The notes beneath the pieces are model-generated. The model was not told the DNA's origin. It was given only the letters and a program-made list of their open reading frames with translations, and searched no databases. A stretch of DNA of 64,000 nt. It comes from Archangium lansingense. GTDB lineage: Bacteria; Myxococcota; Myxococcia; Myxococcales; Myxococcaceae. The position numbers and the translations under genes were made by a program. Of the stretch, positions 17,430-25,404 are shown piece by piece. The stretch covers positions 2,666,001 through 2,730,000 of the forward strand of contig NZ_JAPNKA010000001.1 of NCBI RefSeq assembly GCF_026626635.1. The letters are read 5' to 3'. The first letter of the stretch is position 1, and every line of letters begins with the position of its first letter.

Positions 17430-20400
17430 ATGAAGATGAGGACGCGAAGCACGGACCGGGGACACAAGGCAACCCGGCTCGTTCTGAGGCGCTCGACGGC
17501 GCTGGCACTGGCGGTGCTGACGGCTTGCAGCGGGACACAGGACGAGCAGCAGCTTGAGCGCGAGCAGCCGGCCCAGGCACTCACCCATGGGGCTCAGGCG
17601 GAGGCCCAGCCGGAGCAGCCGGCCCCGATGCCCACCCGCGAGGCGCAAGAGCAGCCTCGAACGGAGCCGGTGCTCACCGATGGCTCCTCCGCTCCGACCC
17701 CGGCGTCCTCTGCCTTCACCCTCGACGTGGTGTCCCAGTGGGAGTGGAAGGGCAGCGCGGTGCTGCCCGAGCACAACCAGGTGATGATGACGCCCGTGGT
17801 GGTGGACGTGAACCGGGACGGCACGCCGGACATCGTCTTCAGCTCCTTCTCGGGCGCCGTCTGGAACGCACCTCCGGGTGCGAACAACCGGGATGGCGTG
17901 CTTCGGGCCATCAGCGGCAAGGACGGACACGAGCTGTGGGCCGTGGCGAACCCGGAGTATCGGGTGAAGCCCGCTGCGAGCATTGCCGCCGGTGATATCG
18001 ACGGTGACCGCCTGGTGGAGATCTGCGGCATCCCCGAGACGGGCCGCGGCATCATCTGCTTCGAGAACGACGGTACCTTCAAGTTCCGCTCGGCCCCGGA
18101 TGCGTACGATTACAACGAGTGGGGCGGTCCCTCGCTGGCGGACCTGGACGGCGATGGCACTGTCGAGATTCTCGACGGCAACCGCGTCTACAGCCACACC
18201 GGCGCGCTGAAGTGGGTGGGCTCGGATGGCATGGGCGGCGCCCTGTACACCGGCCCCATCTCCTTCGCGGCGGACATCGACCAGGACGGCTTGCAGGAGG
18301 TGATCAACGGCCGTTCCGTTTATCGGCATGACGGCTCGCTCAAGTGCACCAACACGGAGATTCCTCACGGCTTCGCCGCCGTGGGCAACTTCGATGAGGA
18401 CCCGGCGGGAGAGATCGCCGTGGCCGGTCACGGCAAGGTGAGCCTGCTCGATGACAACTGCCAGCTGCTGTGGACCCGCACGGTCCACCTGACCGATCCG
18501 GGCGTCTCCTTCCCGGTCGTTCCGGGTCATGGCGGCGCGCCCAACCTCGCGGACTTCGACGGCGACGGCCAGCTGGAGATCGGCCTGGCCGGCGACTGGA
18601 ACTACACCGTCTACGCGACCGACGGCTCGGTGAAGTGGACTCGCACCGTCCAGGACTACAGCTCCGGCAAGTCCACCTCCACCACCTTCGACTTCGAGGG
18701 CGATGGACAGGTGGAGGTCATCTACGCCGATGAGACCCATCTGCGCATCCTCGACGGTGCCACCGGCGCGCTGCGCTGGGAGACGCGCACCAGCTCTGGC
18801 ACCACGCACGACCTCCCCATCGTCGCGGACGTGGACGCTGACGGCAGCGCGGAGATCATCATCGCCGCCAACAACCACGCGGCCCCGGGCTTCAACGGCA
18901 TCCGCGTGTTCCGTGACGCGCAGGATGCCTGGGTGGGCACGCGCGGCATCTGGAACCAGCACGCCTACTCGGTGACGAACATCAACGACGACGGCACCAT
19001 CCCCGCGAAGCCGGCCACCAACTGGCTCACCTCGGGCCTCAACAACTTCCGCTCCAATGCCCCGGGCGCCGCGCCCGTCTGCAAGGTGAAGGGAAGCTGG
19101 ACGTCCACGGGCAGCATGGGGCTGCCGAGGCTGATGCACACGGCCGCGCTGCTGCAGGATGGTCGCGTGCTGGTGGCCGGTGGCTTCAACACCACCTCGG
19201 AGCTGTATGACGCGGCCACGGGCACCTGGACGCGCACCGGGGACACGCTGGCCAGCCACCTCTATCACACCATGACGCGGCTGCTGGATGGGCGGGTGCT
19301 CATCACGGGTGGCGGCGATTGCCCGGTGACGTTCGCCAACTCCGAGCTGTACTACCCGGACCAGGGCAGGTGGCTCTCCACCGGCAGCCTGGTGGTGTCC
19401 CGCACCCACCACGCGGCCTCGTTGCTGCCGGACGGCAGGGTGCTGGTCATGGGCGGCGAGGACTCCAACGGCGCCGTGCTGACCTCGGCGGAGCTGTATG
19501 ACCCGGCCACGGGCACCTGGACGCTCACCGGGAGCCTGGGCACGGCCCGCCGCGAGCACACCTCCACGCTGCTGCCCAACGGCAAGGTGCTGGTGGCTGG
19601 AGGCAACAACGCTAGCAGCGAGCGCCTGACCTCGGCGGAGCTGTATGACCCGGCCACGGGCACCTGGACGCCGGTGGGTAGTCTGGCCACGGGCCGCCGC
19701 TACCACTCGGCCACGCTGCTGACGACCGGCAAGGTGCTGGTGGCCGGCGGTGGTGCGTTGGACGACGTGAGCAGCATGTCGGCGGAGCTGTATGACCCGG
19801 CCACGGGCACCTGGAAGGCCACCGGCAGCATGAACAAGCCGCGCCGCCACCACACGGCCACGCTGCTGCAGAACGGCCAGGTGCTGGCGTCCGCTGGCTA
19901 CCACGACTACACCGGCATCCTCACCGCGGCGGAGCTGTACGATCCGAAGACCGGTACCTGGTGCCCGGCGGGAAGCCTGAACGTGGACCGCTTCTCCCAT
20001 ACGGCCACGCTGCTGAATGACGGACGCGTGCTGGCGGTGGGTGGTGCCAGCAACACCGACCAGTCCTCCTCCGAGCTGTTCAGCCTGGGCACGGTGGCTC
20101 CCGCGCGCTCCTGCCTCGAGCTGAAGAACCGCGATGCCTCACTGGCCAGCGGTGTGTACACGCTCGACCCCTGCGGGACGGGTCCCTCCAGCTACTACTG
20201 CGACATGACGACGGATGGCGGTGGCTGGACGGTGGCGGGCTGGCAGGCCGCCTCGGCCAAGACGAGCCTGGGCGTGAGCAATTGGGGCACGCCTGGCGGC
20301 GAGGCCTGGTCCAAGGAGCTCGCCTGTCTGCCGTACTCCACCATCCGGGTCTTCAACCGCACCTACGACGAGGGCTTCTCGCGGACCTACGCCGCGTCCA

Positions 20401-20702
20401 CCTGGCCCGCCACCTCGACGAACATGTCCATCGGTGACGTGGGCACCGCCTTCAAGCAGGGCACCTATGGGCCGAGCGGCTCGCTCATCATGATGGGGTG
20501 CATCGACTACAGCTACAGGGGGGGCGTCTACCCGGAATACGCGTGTGACAGCGATGGGGAGAGGAGCGCCAAGGGCCACCTGGCGGACTACGCGGGTGAG
20601 TACTGCGCTGGCGCGCGGCTTGACCACACCTGGGCCTGGAGCGACGGGACGACCTGCAGGTACCGCGGCGTGCTCTATACGTGGGGCTTCGCCATCCGCT
20701 GA
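17430..20702 (+). CDS. Large surface lipoprotein: VCBS/FG-GAP + Kelch + fibrinogen-like domains, 1090 aa
   Basis: A type II signal peptide ends in the lipobox AVLTAC (Cys about 32), followed by a Gln/Pro/Glu-rich linker to about 90. Residues about 95-540 carry FG-GAP/VCBS beta-propeller repeats with Ca-binding loops (DVNRDGTPDIVF, DIDGDRLVEI, DLDGDGTVEI, DFDGDGQLEIG, DVDADGSAEI). Residues about 550-885 hold at least six Kelch-type repeats (VLVAGG...SAELYDPATGTW). The C-terminus (about 890-1090) starts like a fibrinogen-related domain: YYCDMTTDGGGWTVAGW. The ATG at 17430 has a GGGAGAGGG ribosome site. It is a likely surface adhesin or recognition protein. Kelch repeats are nearly identical at DNA level in places, so copy number may vary. 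Confidence 0.9.
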   Translation: MKMRTRSTDRGHKATRLVLRRSTALALAVLTACSGTQDEQQLEREQPAQALTHGAQAEAQPEQPAPMPTREAQEQPRTEPVLTDGSSAPTPASSAFTLDVVSQWEWKGSAVLPEHNQVMMTPVVVDVNRDGTPDIVFSSFSGAVWNAPPGANNRDGVLRAISGKDGHELWAVANPEYRVKPAASIAAGDIDGDRLVEICGIPETGRGIICFENDGTFKFRSAPDAYDYNEWGGPSLADLDGDGTVEILDGNRVYSHTGALKWVGSDGMGGALYTGPISFAADIDQDGLQEVINGRSVYRHDGSLKCTNTEIPHGFAAVGNFDEDPAGEIAVAGHGKVSLLDDNCQLLWTRTVHLTDPGVSFPVVPGHGGAPNLADFDGDGQLEIGLAGDWNYTVYATDGSVKWTRTVQDYSSGKSTSTTFDFEGDGQVEVIYADETHLRILDGATGALRWETRTSSGTTHDLPIVADVDADGSAEIIIAANNHAAPGFNGIRVFRDAQDAWVGTRGIWNQHAYSVTNINDDGTIPAKPATNWLTSGLNNFRSNAPGAAPVCKVKGSWTSTGSMGLPRLMHTAALLQDGRVLVAGGFNTTSELYDAATGTWTRTGDTLASHLYHTMTRLLDGRVLITGGGDCPVTFANSELYYPDQGRWLSTGSLVVSRTHHAASLLPDGRVLVMGGEDSNGAVLTSAELYDPATGTWTLTGSLGTARREHTSTLLPNGKVLVAGGNNASSERLTSAELYDPATGTWTPVGSLATGRRYHSATLLTTGKVLVAGGGALDDVSSMSAELYDPATGTWKATGSMNKPRRHHTATLLQNGQVLASAGYHDYTGILTAAELYDPKTGTWCPAGSLNVDRFSHTATLLNDGRVLAVGGASNTDQSSSELFSLGTVAPARSCLELKNRDASLASGVYTLDPCGTGPSSYYCDMTTDGGGWTVAGWQAASAKTSLGVSNWGTPGGEAWSKELACLPYSTIRVFNRTYDEGFSRTYAASTWPATSTNMSIGDVGTAFKQGTYGPSGSLIMMGCIDYSYRGGVYPEYACDSDGERSAKGHLADYAGEYCAGARLDHTWAWSDGTTCRYRGVLYTWGFAIR
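19485..19814 (+). repeat. Near-identical Kelch-repeat DNA units
   Basis: A 36-bp stretch encoding SAELYDPATGTW is identical at 19485-19520, 19632-19667 and 19779-19814, about 147 bp apart, with a slightly diverged copy near 19195. Such identity within one gene points to recent repeat expansion or gene conversion. Confidence 0.85.
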
Positions 20703-20797
20703 GTCCGCTTGGGCCCCGCACGTGAAGGAAGGTGCGGGGCCCTCGGGCCTCGAGGTTTCGGGCGCCTGGTTGGCAACAGGCAGCCGTTTGCTCCTAA
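20617..20797 (+). repeat. Direct repeat copy A (lipoprotein gene tail plus 33-bp element)
   Basis: This covers the last about 28 codons of the large lipoprotein gene, its stop codon and a non-coding element ending GGCAGCCGTTTGCTCCTAA (20779-20797). A diverged second copy lies at 22900-23075. The spacing from stop codon to element end is 95 bp here and 89 bp in copy B. The two copies bracket the SitA-like locus. Confidence 0.75.
20711..20742 (+). terminator. Hairpin after the large lipoprotein gene
   Basis: GGGCCCCGCAC (20711-20721) and GTGCGGGGCCC (20732-20742) form a perfect 11-bp stem with a 10-nt loop, 9 nt after the stop codon. There is no T-tract, so termination may be weak or the hairpin may serve to protect the mRNA end. 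Confidence 0.6.
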
Positions 20798-21063
20798 TCC
20801 CCTCGGAGAAGTCAGTTAAGGGTGAGCCCCGCCTGGCGGAAGAAGCCTCGAAGGGCTGCCTCAACCCATTATCCCGAGGGGGATTGGTTGCGAGGGGCAT
20901 GTGCTCGCCTTCTGCACCAGGGGGTTCATCGAGCTGCCCCAGGTGACCCGTGCGGTTGGGTCACGGTTCCTACGCCGCGAGGCGCATTCTGCCCGCGCTG
21001 TCCAGACTGTCCGGATTTGTCAGGGCCGCCCACTCGCATGGGAGTCACCCATTGGAGGCGCTG

Positions 21064-21320
21064 ATGACGTCCACGCTGCTGGTGCAACTGCTCCTCTCTC
21101 AGGCGGAAGGGCCCGACAACCCGCCCGATGGGGCAATGGAGCCACCGCTGTCGGCTTCTTCGGCTGGACTGTGGCCTTACCTGACGCGCCCGGAGGTGAC
21201 GACGCTGGCGCTGCTGCCGCGTGCAGGTGTGGGCGGCGGAGGAGGGCTTCGCGCAAGTGGAGCCCACACGAGCCGGGGGCCTTCGCCTCCGTGGGCCTGG
21301 GGGTGGACAATGCGCGCTGA
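21064..21320 (+). pseudogene. Frameshifted small gene upstream of SitA-like toxin (SitB position)
   Basis: A convincing protein can be read only by changing frame twice. It starts as MTSTLLVQLLLSQAEGPD with PYLTRPEVTTLALLPRAG, then EEGFAQVEPTRAG in the +1 frame, then AFASVGLGVDNAR and a stop at 21318-21320 after another +1 shift. The second shift falls in a G5 run at 21274-21278. The stop overlaps the ATG of the next gene (21310), as in a translationally coupled operon. Its position before the lipoprotein toxin is that of sitB in sitBAI operons; that match is inference. It could be a true pseudogene or sequence error at G-runs. The stretch 20798-21063 upstream shows no gene I can support. Confidence 0.5.
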
Positions 21321-22253
21321 CTTGCCCCGGGCCCGGTGGTCGGGCCTGCTGCTCGCCATGGCCCTGCTGGCCACCGGCTGTGTGTCGCTGACGCCACCAC
21401 CCAACCGGGGGATGCGCCTGCATTACACGCCGCGCGAGCCTGTCCCGCCCGTGTCGGCGGCGGGGCCCAGCGTCGAAGCTCCGGACGCCCTCCCCACCCC
21501 GCCTGAGCCCGAGACACCACAGCGGCGGCACCGGCGCCGGGCCTCCCGAGAGGAGGTGACGGCAGTGGGCCCGGACAGCGCCGAGAGGGCCGCGCGGAAG
21601 AGCGCCCTCACGGCCCAGCTGGCATTTCGCAGTGCCGTTCTCGACGTGTCGGGCTCCACCCGCCGCATCTCATCGGCCTGGCGGTAGGCGGCGACGGCGT
21701 GATGATGGGCACGCGGATTGTCGTGTCCGCCGAGTGGGTGGAGTTGGTGCGCCAGTTGGTGCGCGCGGGCGTCCTCTCGCTCCCCGTCGTCAGCGCCACC
21801 GTGCGGATTCAGGCGGGCCAGGTGCTGCTGGCTCAGGTACACGGCGAGCTGCCGCGGGGCGTGCGCGAGGCGCTGGGCGATGGGCCCGAGGTGGGGGCCA
21901 TGCACGAGACGGGCAAGGCGGGAGCTGGCATGGCCGAGCCGCCGCGGCACCACGTCATGCCCAAAGAGTTCCGCGAGTGGTTCGAAAAGCGCGGCTTCAC
22001 CGGCGAGATGGACATTGACGAGTTCTGCGTCAAGCTGGAGCAGGCGCATCACGAGGCCATTCACGGTGGTGGCGACTGGAAGCTGGGGCGCATATGGCCG
22101 GGTGAATGGAACCGGATGATCATGAAGGCGCTGCTCGAAGCAGAGGCCGAAGCTGGCCGGATGTTGACGCGCAATGCGATCCTGAACATCGTCGCGAAGC
22201 GCATGGAGGACTACTACATCCCGATGAACTTCATCGCGTGGAGAGGGCGATGA
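21310..22253 (+). pseudogene. SitA/TIGR02269-like lipoprotein toxin, split by one frameshift
   Basis: The first reading frame (21310-21687) gives a lipoprotein signal with lipobox LLATGC, a Pro-rich linker and an RSAVLDVSGSTR segment, then a stop. The rest continues in another frame from about 21663: HLIGLAVGGDGVMMGTRIVV, a helical stretch, then the toxin-like tip HHVMPKEFREWFEKRG...EQAHHEAIHGGGDW. The paired His motifs resemble HNH-type nuclease toxins of the myxobacterial TIGR02269 lipoprotein family, which I associate with SitA toxins passed by outer-membrane exchange. The two pieces join naturally near 21655-21668 if one base is restored. The second part alone could start at ATG 21699 and would then be cytoplasmic, without export. 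Immunity gene overlaps the stop. Confidence 0.65.
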
Positions 22254-22720
22254 GTGACGGACATCCTTTTCAGGGCAACTGGGTGGCACGACTGTACGAG
22301 CGGGTACGCGAGCGGGGTTACGACTCGCTCACCGCCTTCGCTGATGCGCGCCCCACCATGCCGCTGCACTTGCTTGCCAAGGAACTGGGCAAGGACGACG
22401 TCGCTGGGGTGCAGGTACTGCGCGGGCTGCTCGCCGAGGCGGAGCGACGCAAACAGGTCACGCGGTTTGTGCGCGACATATTCGTGCGCCTGTGGACCCA
22501 GAGCGTCCCAGAGGGTTGGCCGACAGTGATGGACGACGACAACCTTTTCAAGGTTGCCGAGGCACTCGGCAGTTGGTCCGCGTACACCCCTGGAACTCAT
22601 GAGGAGCGTGTCAGGAAGGCCAGGGCAGCGCTCCGCGCCGCGCCACCGCCGCCCGGCTGGCGCCCCCTCGGCCCCGACGACGAGCTACTGCGCCTACTCC
22701 TGCCCGACGAGGAAGTCTGA
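22250..22720 (+). CDS. Probable immunity protein for the SitA-like toxin, 156 aa
   Basis: ATG 22250 overlaps the toxin stop (ATGA, 22250-22253), the usual toxin-immunity coupling. The protein (MSDGHPFQGNWVARLYERV...) is soluble and acidic with no signal peptide, mostly helical, with a PPPPGWRPLGPDDELLRLLL tail. I know no catalytic motif in it. Its role is inferred from position only. Unlike the two genes before it, it is intact, as expected if the cell must stay protected from sibling toxin. The stretch 22721-22899 downstream contains no supported gene. Confidence 0.65.
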   Translation: MSDGHPFQGNWVARLYERVRERGYDSLTAFADARPTMPLHLLAKELGKDDVAGVQVLRGLLAEAERRKQVTRFVRDIFVRLWTQSVPEGWPTVMDDDNLFKVAEALGSWSAYTPGTHEERVRKARAALRAAPPPPGWRPLGPDDELLRLLLPDEEV

Positions 22721-22899
22721 ACCTCCCCTGCTCCTCCAGGTAAGAACGACGGCCGACGAGACAGGGGCTCTGGCGAGCCCAGCGGATAAGAGCGTTGCCC
22801 TCTCTCCCTCACGTCCCCATGAGGAACATGCAGAGCAGCACAGCCCACCCGCGTGACATGCAGCGCCTCCTGGCATTGACTCCATTGTTCCGCCAGGGC

Positions 22900-22986
22900 G
22901 GGTGGCTCGACAACACGTGAGCGTGGAGCGAGGGTACGACCCGCAAGTACCGCGGCGCTCCCTGCGTGGGGGGCGCCATCCGCTGA
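22900..22986 (+). pseudogene. Relic of a fibrinogen-type lipoprotein C-terminus
   Basis: In one frame the stretch reads GWLDNT, stop, AWSEGTTRKYRGAPCVGGAIR, stop. It matches the end of the large lipoprotein at 20617-20702 (RLDHTWAWSDGTTCRYRG...FAIR), with the first Trp codon TGG changed to TGA. Nothing upstream of 22900 aligns, so only the tail of a paralogue survives here. Confidence 0.7.
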
Positions 22987-23075
22987 GTCCCTGGGGGACC
23001 CTCGGGTGGAGGGGGGGCCCTCGGGCTTCATGGCTCCGGAGGCCCGGTTGGCAACGGGCAGCCGTTTGCTCCTAA
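22900..23075 (+). repeat. Direct repeat copy B flanking the toxin locus
   Basis: The coding relic is followed by ATCCGCTGAGTCC and, at 23043-23075, an element ending GGGCAGCCGTTTGCTCCTAA that matches 20765-20797 with few changes. Copies A and B are in direct orientation about 2.2 kb apart, with the SitA-like locus between them. Confidence 0.75.
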
Positions 23076-23085
23076 CCTGCGGGGG

Positions 23086-24282
23086 GTGACAGCGCGAGAG
23101 AACCCTCCCAAGAACAAGCCTCCCCTTCCCAGGACGGAGCCGCCGGCCTCCCCGGCCAGGTCCCAGGCGAGCGCTCCGGCCCGCGAGGCCGTCCGCTCGG
23201 CGCGCCGTCCCATCCCGCACAGCGAGGAGAAGTCATGGCTGGCCAGCGCCTGGGCCCGGCATCCGCTCGTGGCGATGGTGCGGCACCGGCCGCGCCTCAC
23301 CTTCTTCCAGGGTCTGCACAGCATGATTCGGGCTGGGGTGGCTCTGCCCATTGCGTTCTCGGAGTTGTCCCGGGGCGCGGCGAAGGACCCCTTCCGTCGC
23401 GCCGTGGCCCAGGTGGGTGAGGCCGTGGCCGCCGGCTCTGGTCTGGCCGAGGCGATGCGGCAGCAGCCCAGGTGGTTCGAGCCGCAGGTGGTGGAGCTGC
23501 TGAACGCGGCGGAGGCCACGGGGACCCTCGAGTCGGCCCTGGCGCGCATCACCGCGCAGCTGGAGGAGGCGCAGCGGATGCGCTGGCGAGCTGTCTCGCT
23601 CTGCGCCTATCCCGCTTACCTGCTGGTCGCGTTCATCTTCGGTGGTGCCCTCCTGGACACCGCGAGCAGCCTCATGGCTGCTGGGGGCAAGGGCGACATC
23701 CTCCAGGTGTTCGTCACGCACTTCGTCCAGAAGGTGCTGACGGTGTCGTCCTTTGGGCTGGCGCTCTTCGTGGCGCCCCTGGTGCTGGCATTGCCGGCCC
23801 TCGAGCCTCACTGGGAGGGCCTGCGCATGCGCCTCCCCGTCCTGGGCCGCTTCCACCGAGAGCAGCAGGCCAGCCGCTTCAGCCTCGTGCTGGGGGTGGC
23901 GCTCGGGGCCGGGCTGGAGGCGGGGCGGAGCCTGCAACTGGCGCTCGAGGCCACCGGTAGCTCTCTGCTGCGCGGGCGGGTGAAGCTGGCCGTCCACCGC
24001 CTCCGCTCCGGCGCCAGCCTGACGGACGTGGTGGAGTGGCTCGGCGTGCTCGATGGGGAGTCACTCCAGCAACTCGCCACCGGAGAGCGGACCGGCGACC
24101 TGGAGCCCATCCTCGCCCAGGTGTCGCGCAGGCACTCGGAGGCCGCGATGCGCTGGCTGCGGACGCTGATGTTCGTGGTCATCACCCTGCTGTCGGTGTT
24201 CCTCTTCGCCACCAACATCGGCAAGGTCGTCGGGCTCCAGGGCGGCTACCAGCGTCAGCTCAATAGCCTCATTGAGCAGTAG
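23086..24282 (+). CDS. GspF/PilC-like type II secretion inner-membrane protein, 398 aa
   Basis: Two T2SSF domains are visible. The first has LTFFQGLHSMIRAGVALPIA and EAMRQQPRWFEPQVVELLNA followed by membrane helices (AYPAYLLVAFIFGGALL). The second has SRFSLVLGVALGAGLEAGRS, then a last helix (LMFVVITLLSVFLFATNIG). The family forms the inner-membrane platform of type II secretion and type IV pili. An about 80-residue Pro/Ala-rich N-terminal tail precedes the first domain. It starts with GTG 23086 in good reading context. No other secretion gene is adjacent, so this is an isolated paralogue that may serve a system encoded elsewhere. It ends 2 bp before the convergent gene. Confidence 0.85.
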   Translation: MTARENPPKNKPPLPRTEPPASPARSQASAPAREAVRSARRPIPHSEEKSWLASAWARHPLVAMVRHRPRLTFFQGLHSMIRAGVALPIAFSELSRGAAKDPFRRAVAQVGEAVAAGSGLAEAMRQQPRWFEPQVVELLNAAEATGTLESALARITAQLEEAQRMRWRAVSLCAYPAYLLVAFIFGGALLDTASSLMAAGGKGDILQVFVTHFVQKVLTVSSFGLALFVAPLVLALPALEPHWEGLRMRLPVLGRFHREQQASRFSLVLGVALGAGLEAGRSLQLALEATGSSLLRGRVKLAVHRLRSGASLTDVVEWLGVLDGESLQQLATGERTGDLEPILAQVSRRHSEAAMRWLRTLMFVVITLLSVFLFATNIGKVVGLQGGYQRQLNSLIEQ

Positions 24283-24283
24283 C

Positions 24284-25342
24284 TCACGGGGCCGCGTCTC
24301 CCGCCACGACCCGGCACCGGTAGGTCCCGAGGAGCCCATTTGCTGGCGAGCAGACGAGGAGCGGCGAAGTCGGGGCCTTCTCGGCAAGGGGTTGAAGCTC
24401 CTTCTGGAGCTCGCAAGTGGGCATGTCGGGTGTGTTCCAGGTGCACGTCGCGGTCTGGAGGCTCTCCTTGGGGCCCCAGACCGCCGTGCGGCTCTTCGTC
24501 TCGTCGCACACCTCCTGCTCCGGGCCCGGATTGATACACCGGAGCTCTGGCTGGCCTCGGGCCTTGGCACTCGAGGCCTCGAGCCGCTCGCACCACCTCA
24601 GTGAGACGCGCTGCCGGCACGTCTCGTCGGTGCTGGCGTCGGGCGTCTGGATCAACTCGAACGGCCGCAGCTCCCGGGACAGGCCCACCGCCGTCATGCG
24701 GGTCGGGTCGTCCCAGTTGTAGTACCCCCCCGTCCAGAACGGACGCCCTTCCCGGAGCGCGATCGCGGCCTCGGGGTCTTGCAGGCCCAGGTTGCAGGTG
24801 TTGCCGGGAGGAAGGCCTACGAGGTTGGACGTCACCGTGTCGAGGTTGCACGTCTGGCATTGGACCGTCTCGCGCTGGAGCGCCACGGGAACGAGGGGCA
24901 GCCTTCCCGTCCTGAGCCAGTCGAGCTCGACCTTCCTCCGGGTGCTGGGGGTGATTGGCCGGGTCCGGGAGCACAGAGTGGTGACCAGGTGCCCTTCGTC
25001 CATGAACGCATAGACGAGGTATTCGTCTCCGGTCTTGAACTGGGACTCGCAAGAGCCACCCCCCAAGCTGGAGGGCAGCACGACCTTCGTGCCCAGGGAG
25101 CCCTTGAAGCGCTCGATGACCTCGAACGTGGCCTCTGGAGAGCCCCGGCCGAAGAGTCCGAGAAAGCCCCCGCTGCGCTCCACTGACACCACCCGGCCGT
25201 GGAACACGGCATCCGCACTGTCCAGGGCTTCGCGGAGGTTCGTCGCCAGGTCACCGGACCCGAAAATGCAGCTACAGGCGTCGGCGGGCACGGGCCAGGT
25301 GACGACCATCCAGGTGAGGAACAGGAGGGCACTGACTCTCAT
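24284..25342 (-). CDS. Secreted Cys-rich protein with NTR/TIMP-like N-domain, 352 aa
   Basis: A cleavable signal peptide is followed directly by ACSCIFG, an N-terminal Cys-x-Cys placement like TIMP/NTR domains. The domain continues ADAVFHGRVVSVE, FEVIERFKG and GDEYLVYAFMDEGHLVTTLCS, the usual layout of bacterial NTR-like domains. The second half contains many more Cys (CQTCNLD, CRQRVSLRWCERL, CTWNTPDMPTCEL, LVCSPANG, YRC), suggesting several disulfides in an extracellular protein. The partner is unknown. It is convergent with the GspF-like gene. Confidence 0.7.
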   Translation of the reverse strand: MRVSALLFLTWMVVTWPVPADACSCIFGSGDLATNLREALDSADAVFHGRVVSVERSGGFLGLFGRGSPEATFEVIERFKGSLGTKVVLPSSLGGGSCESQFKTGDEYLVYAFMDEGHLVTTLCSRTRPITPSTRRKVELDWLRTGRLPLVPVALQRETVQCQTCNLDTVTSNLVGLPPGNTCNLGLQDPEAAIALREGRPFWTGGYYNWDDPTRMTAVGLSRELRPFELIQTPDASTDETCRQRVSLRWCERLEASSAKARGQPELRCINPGPEQEVCDETKSRTAVWGPKESLQTATCTWNTPDMPTCELQKELQPLAEKAPTSPLLVCSPANGLLGTYRCRVVAGDAAP

Positions 25343-25404
25343 GCCTGGGAGCGTACGCGTATCCCAGGAGGGCGCGCGAGTGATGGAGCCGAGCCCGCTG
25401 CCGC

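Noticed and set aside
17328..20000. Very long minus-strand open frame opposite the giant lipoprotein
   Set aside because: It mirrors the GC3-rich plus-strand gene, is His/Arg/Val/Gly-rich with no motif, and overlaps a gene with clear domains. Similar shadows opposite glgX (48222-50675), the kinases (51841-54609) and the amylase (59102-61456) were rejected for the same reason.
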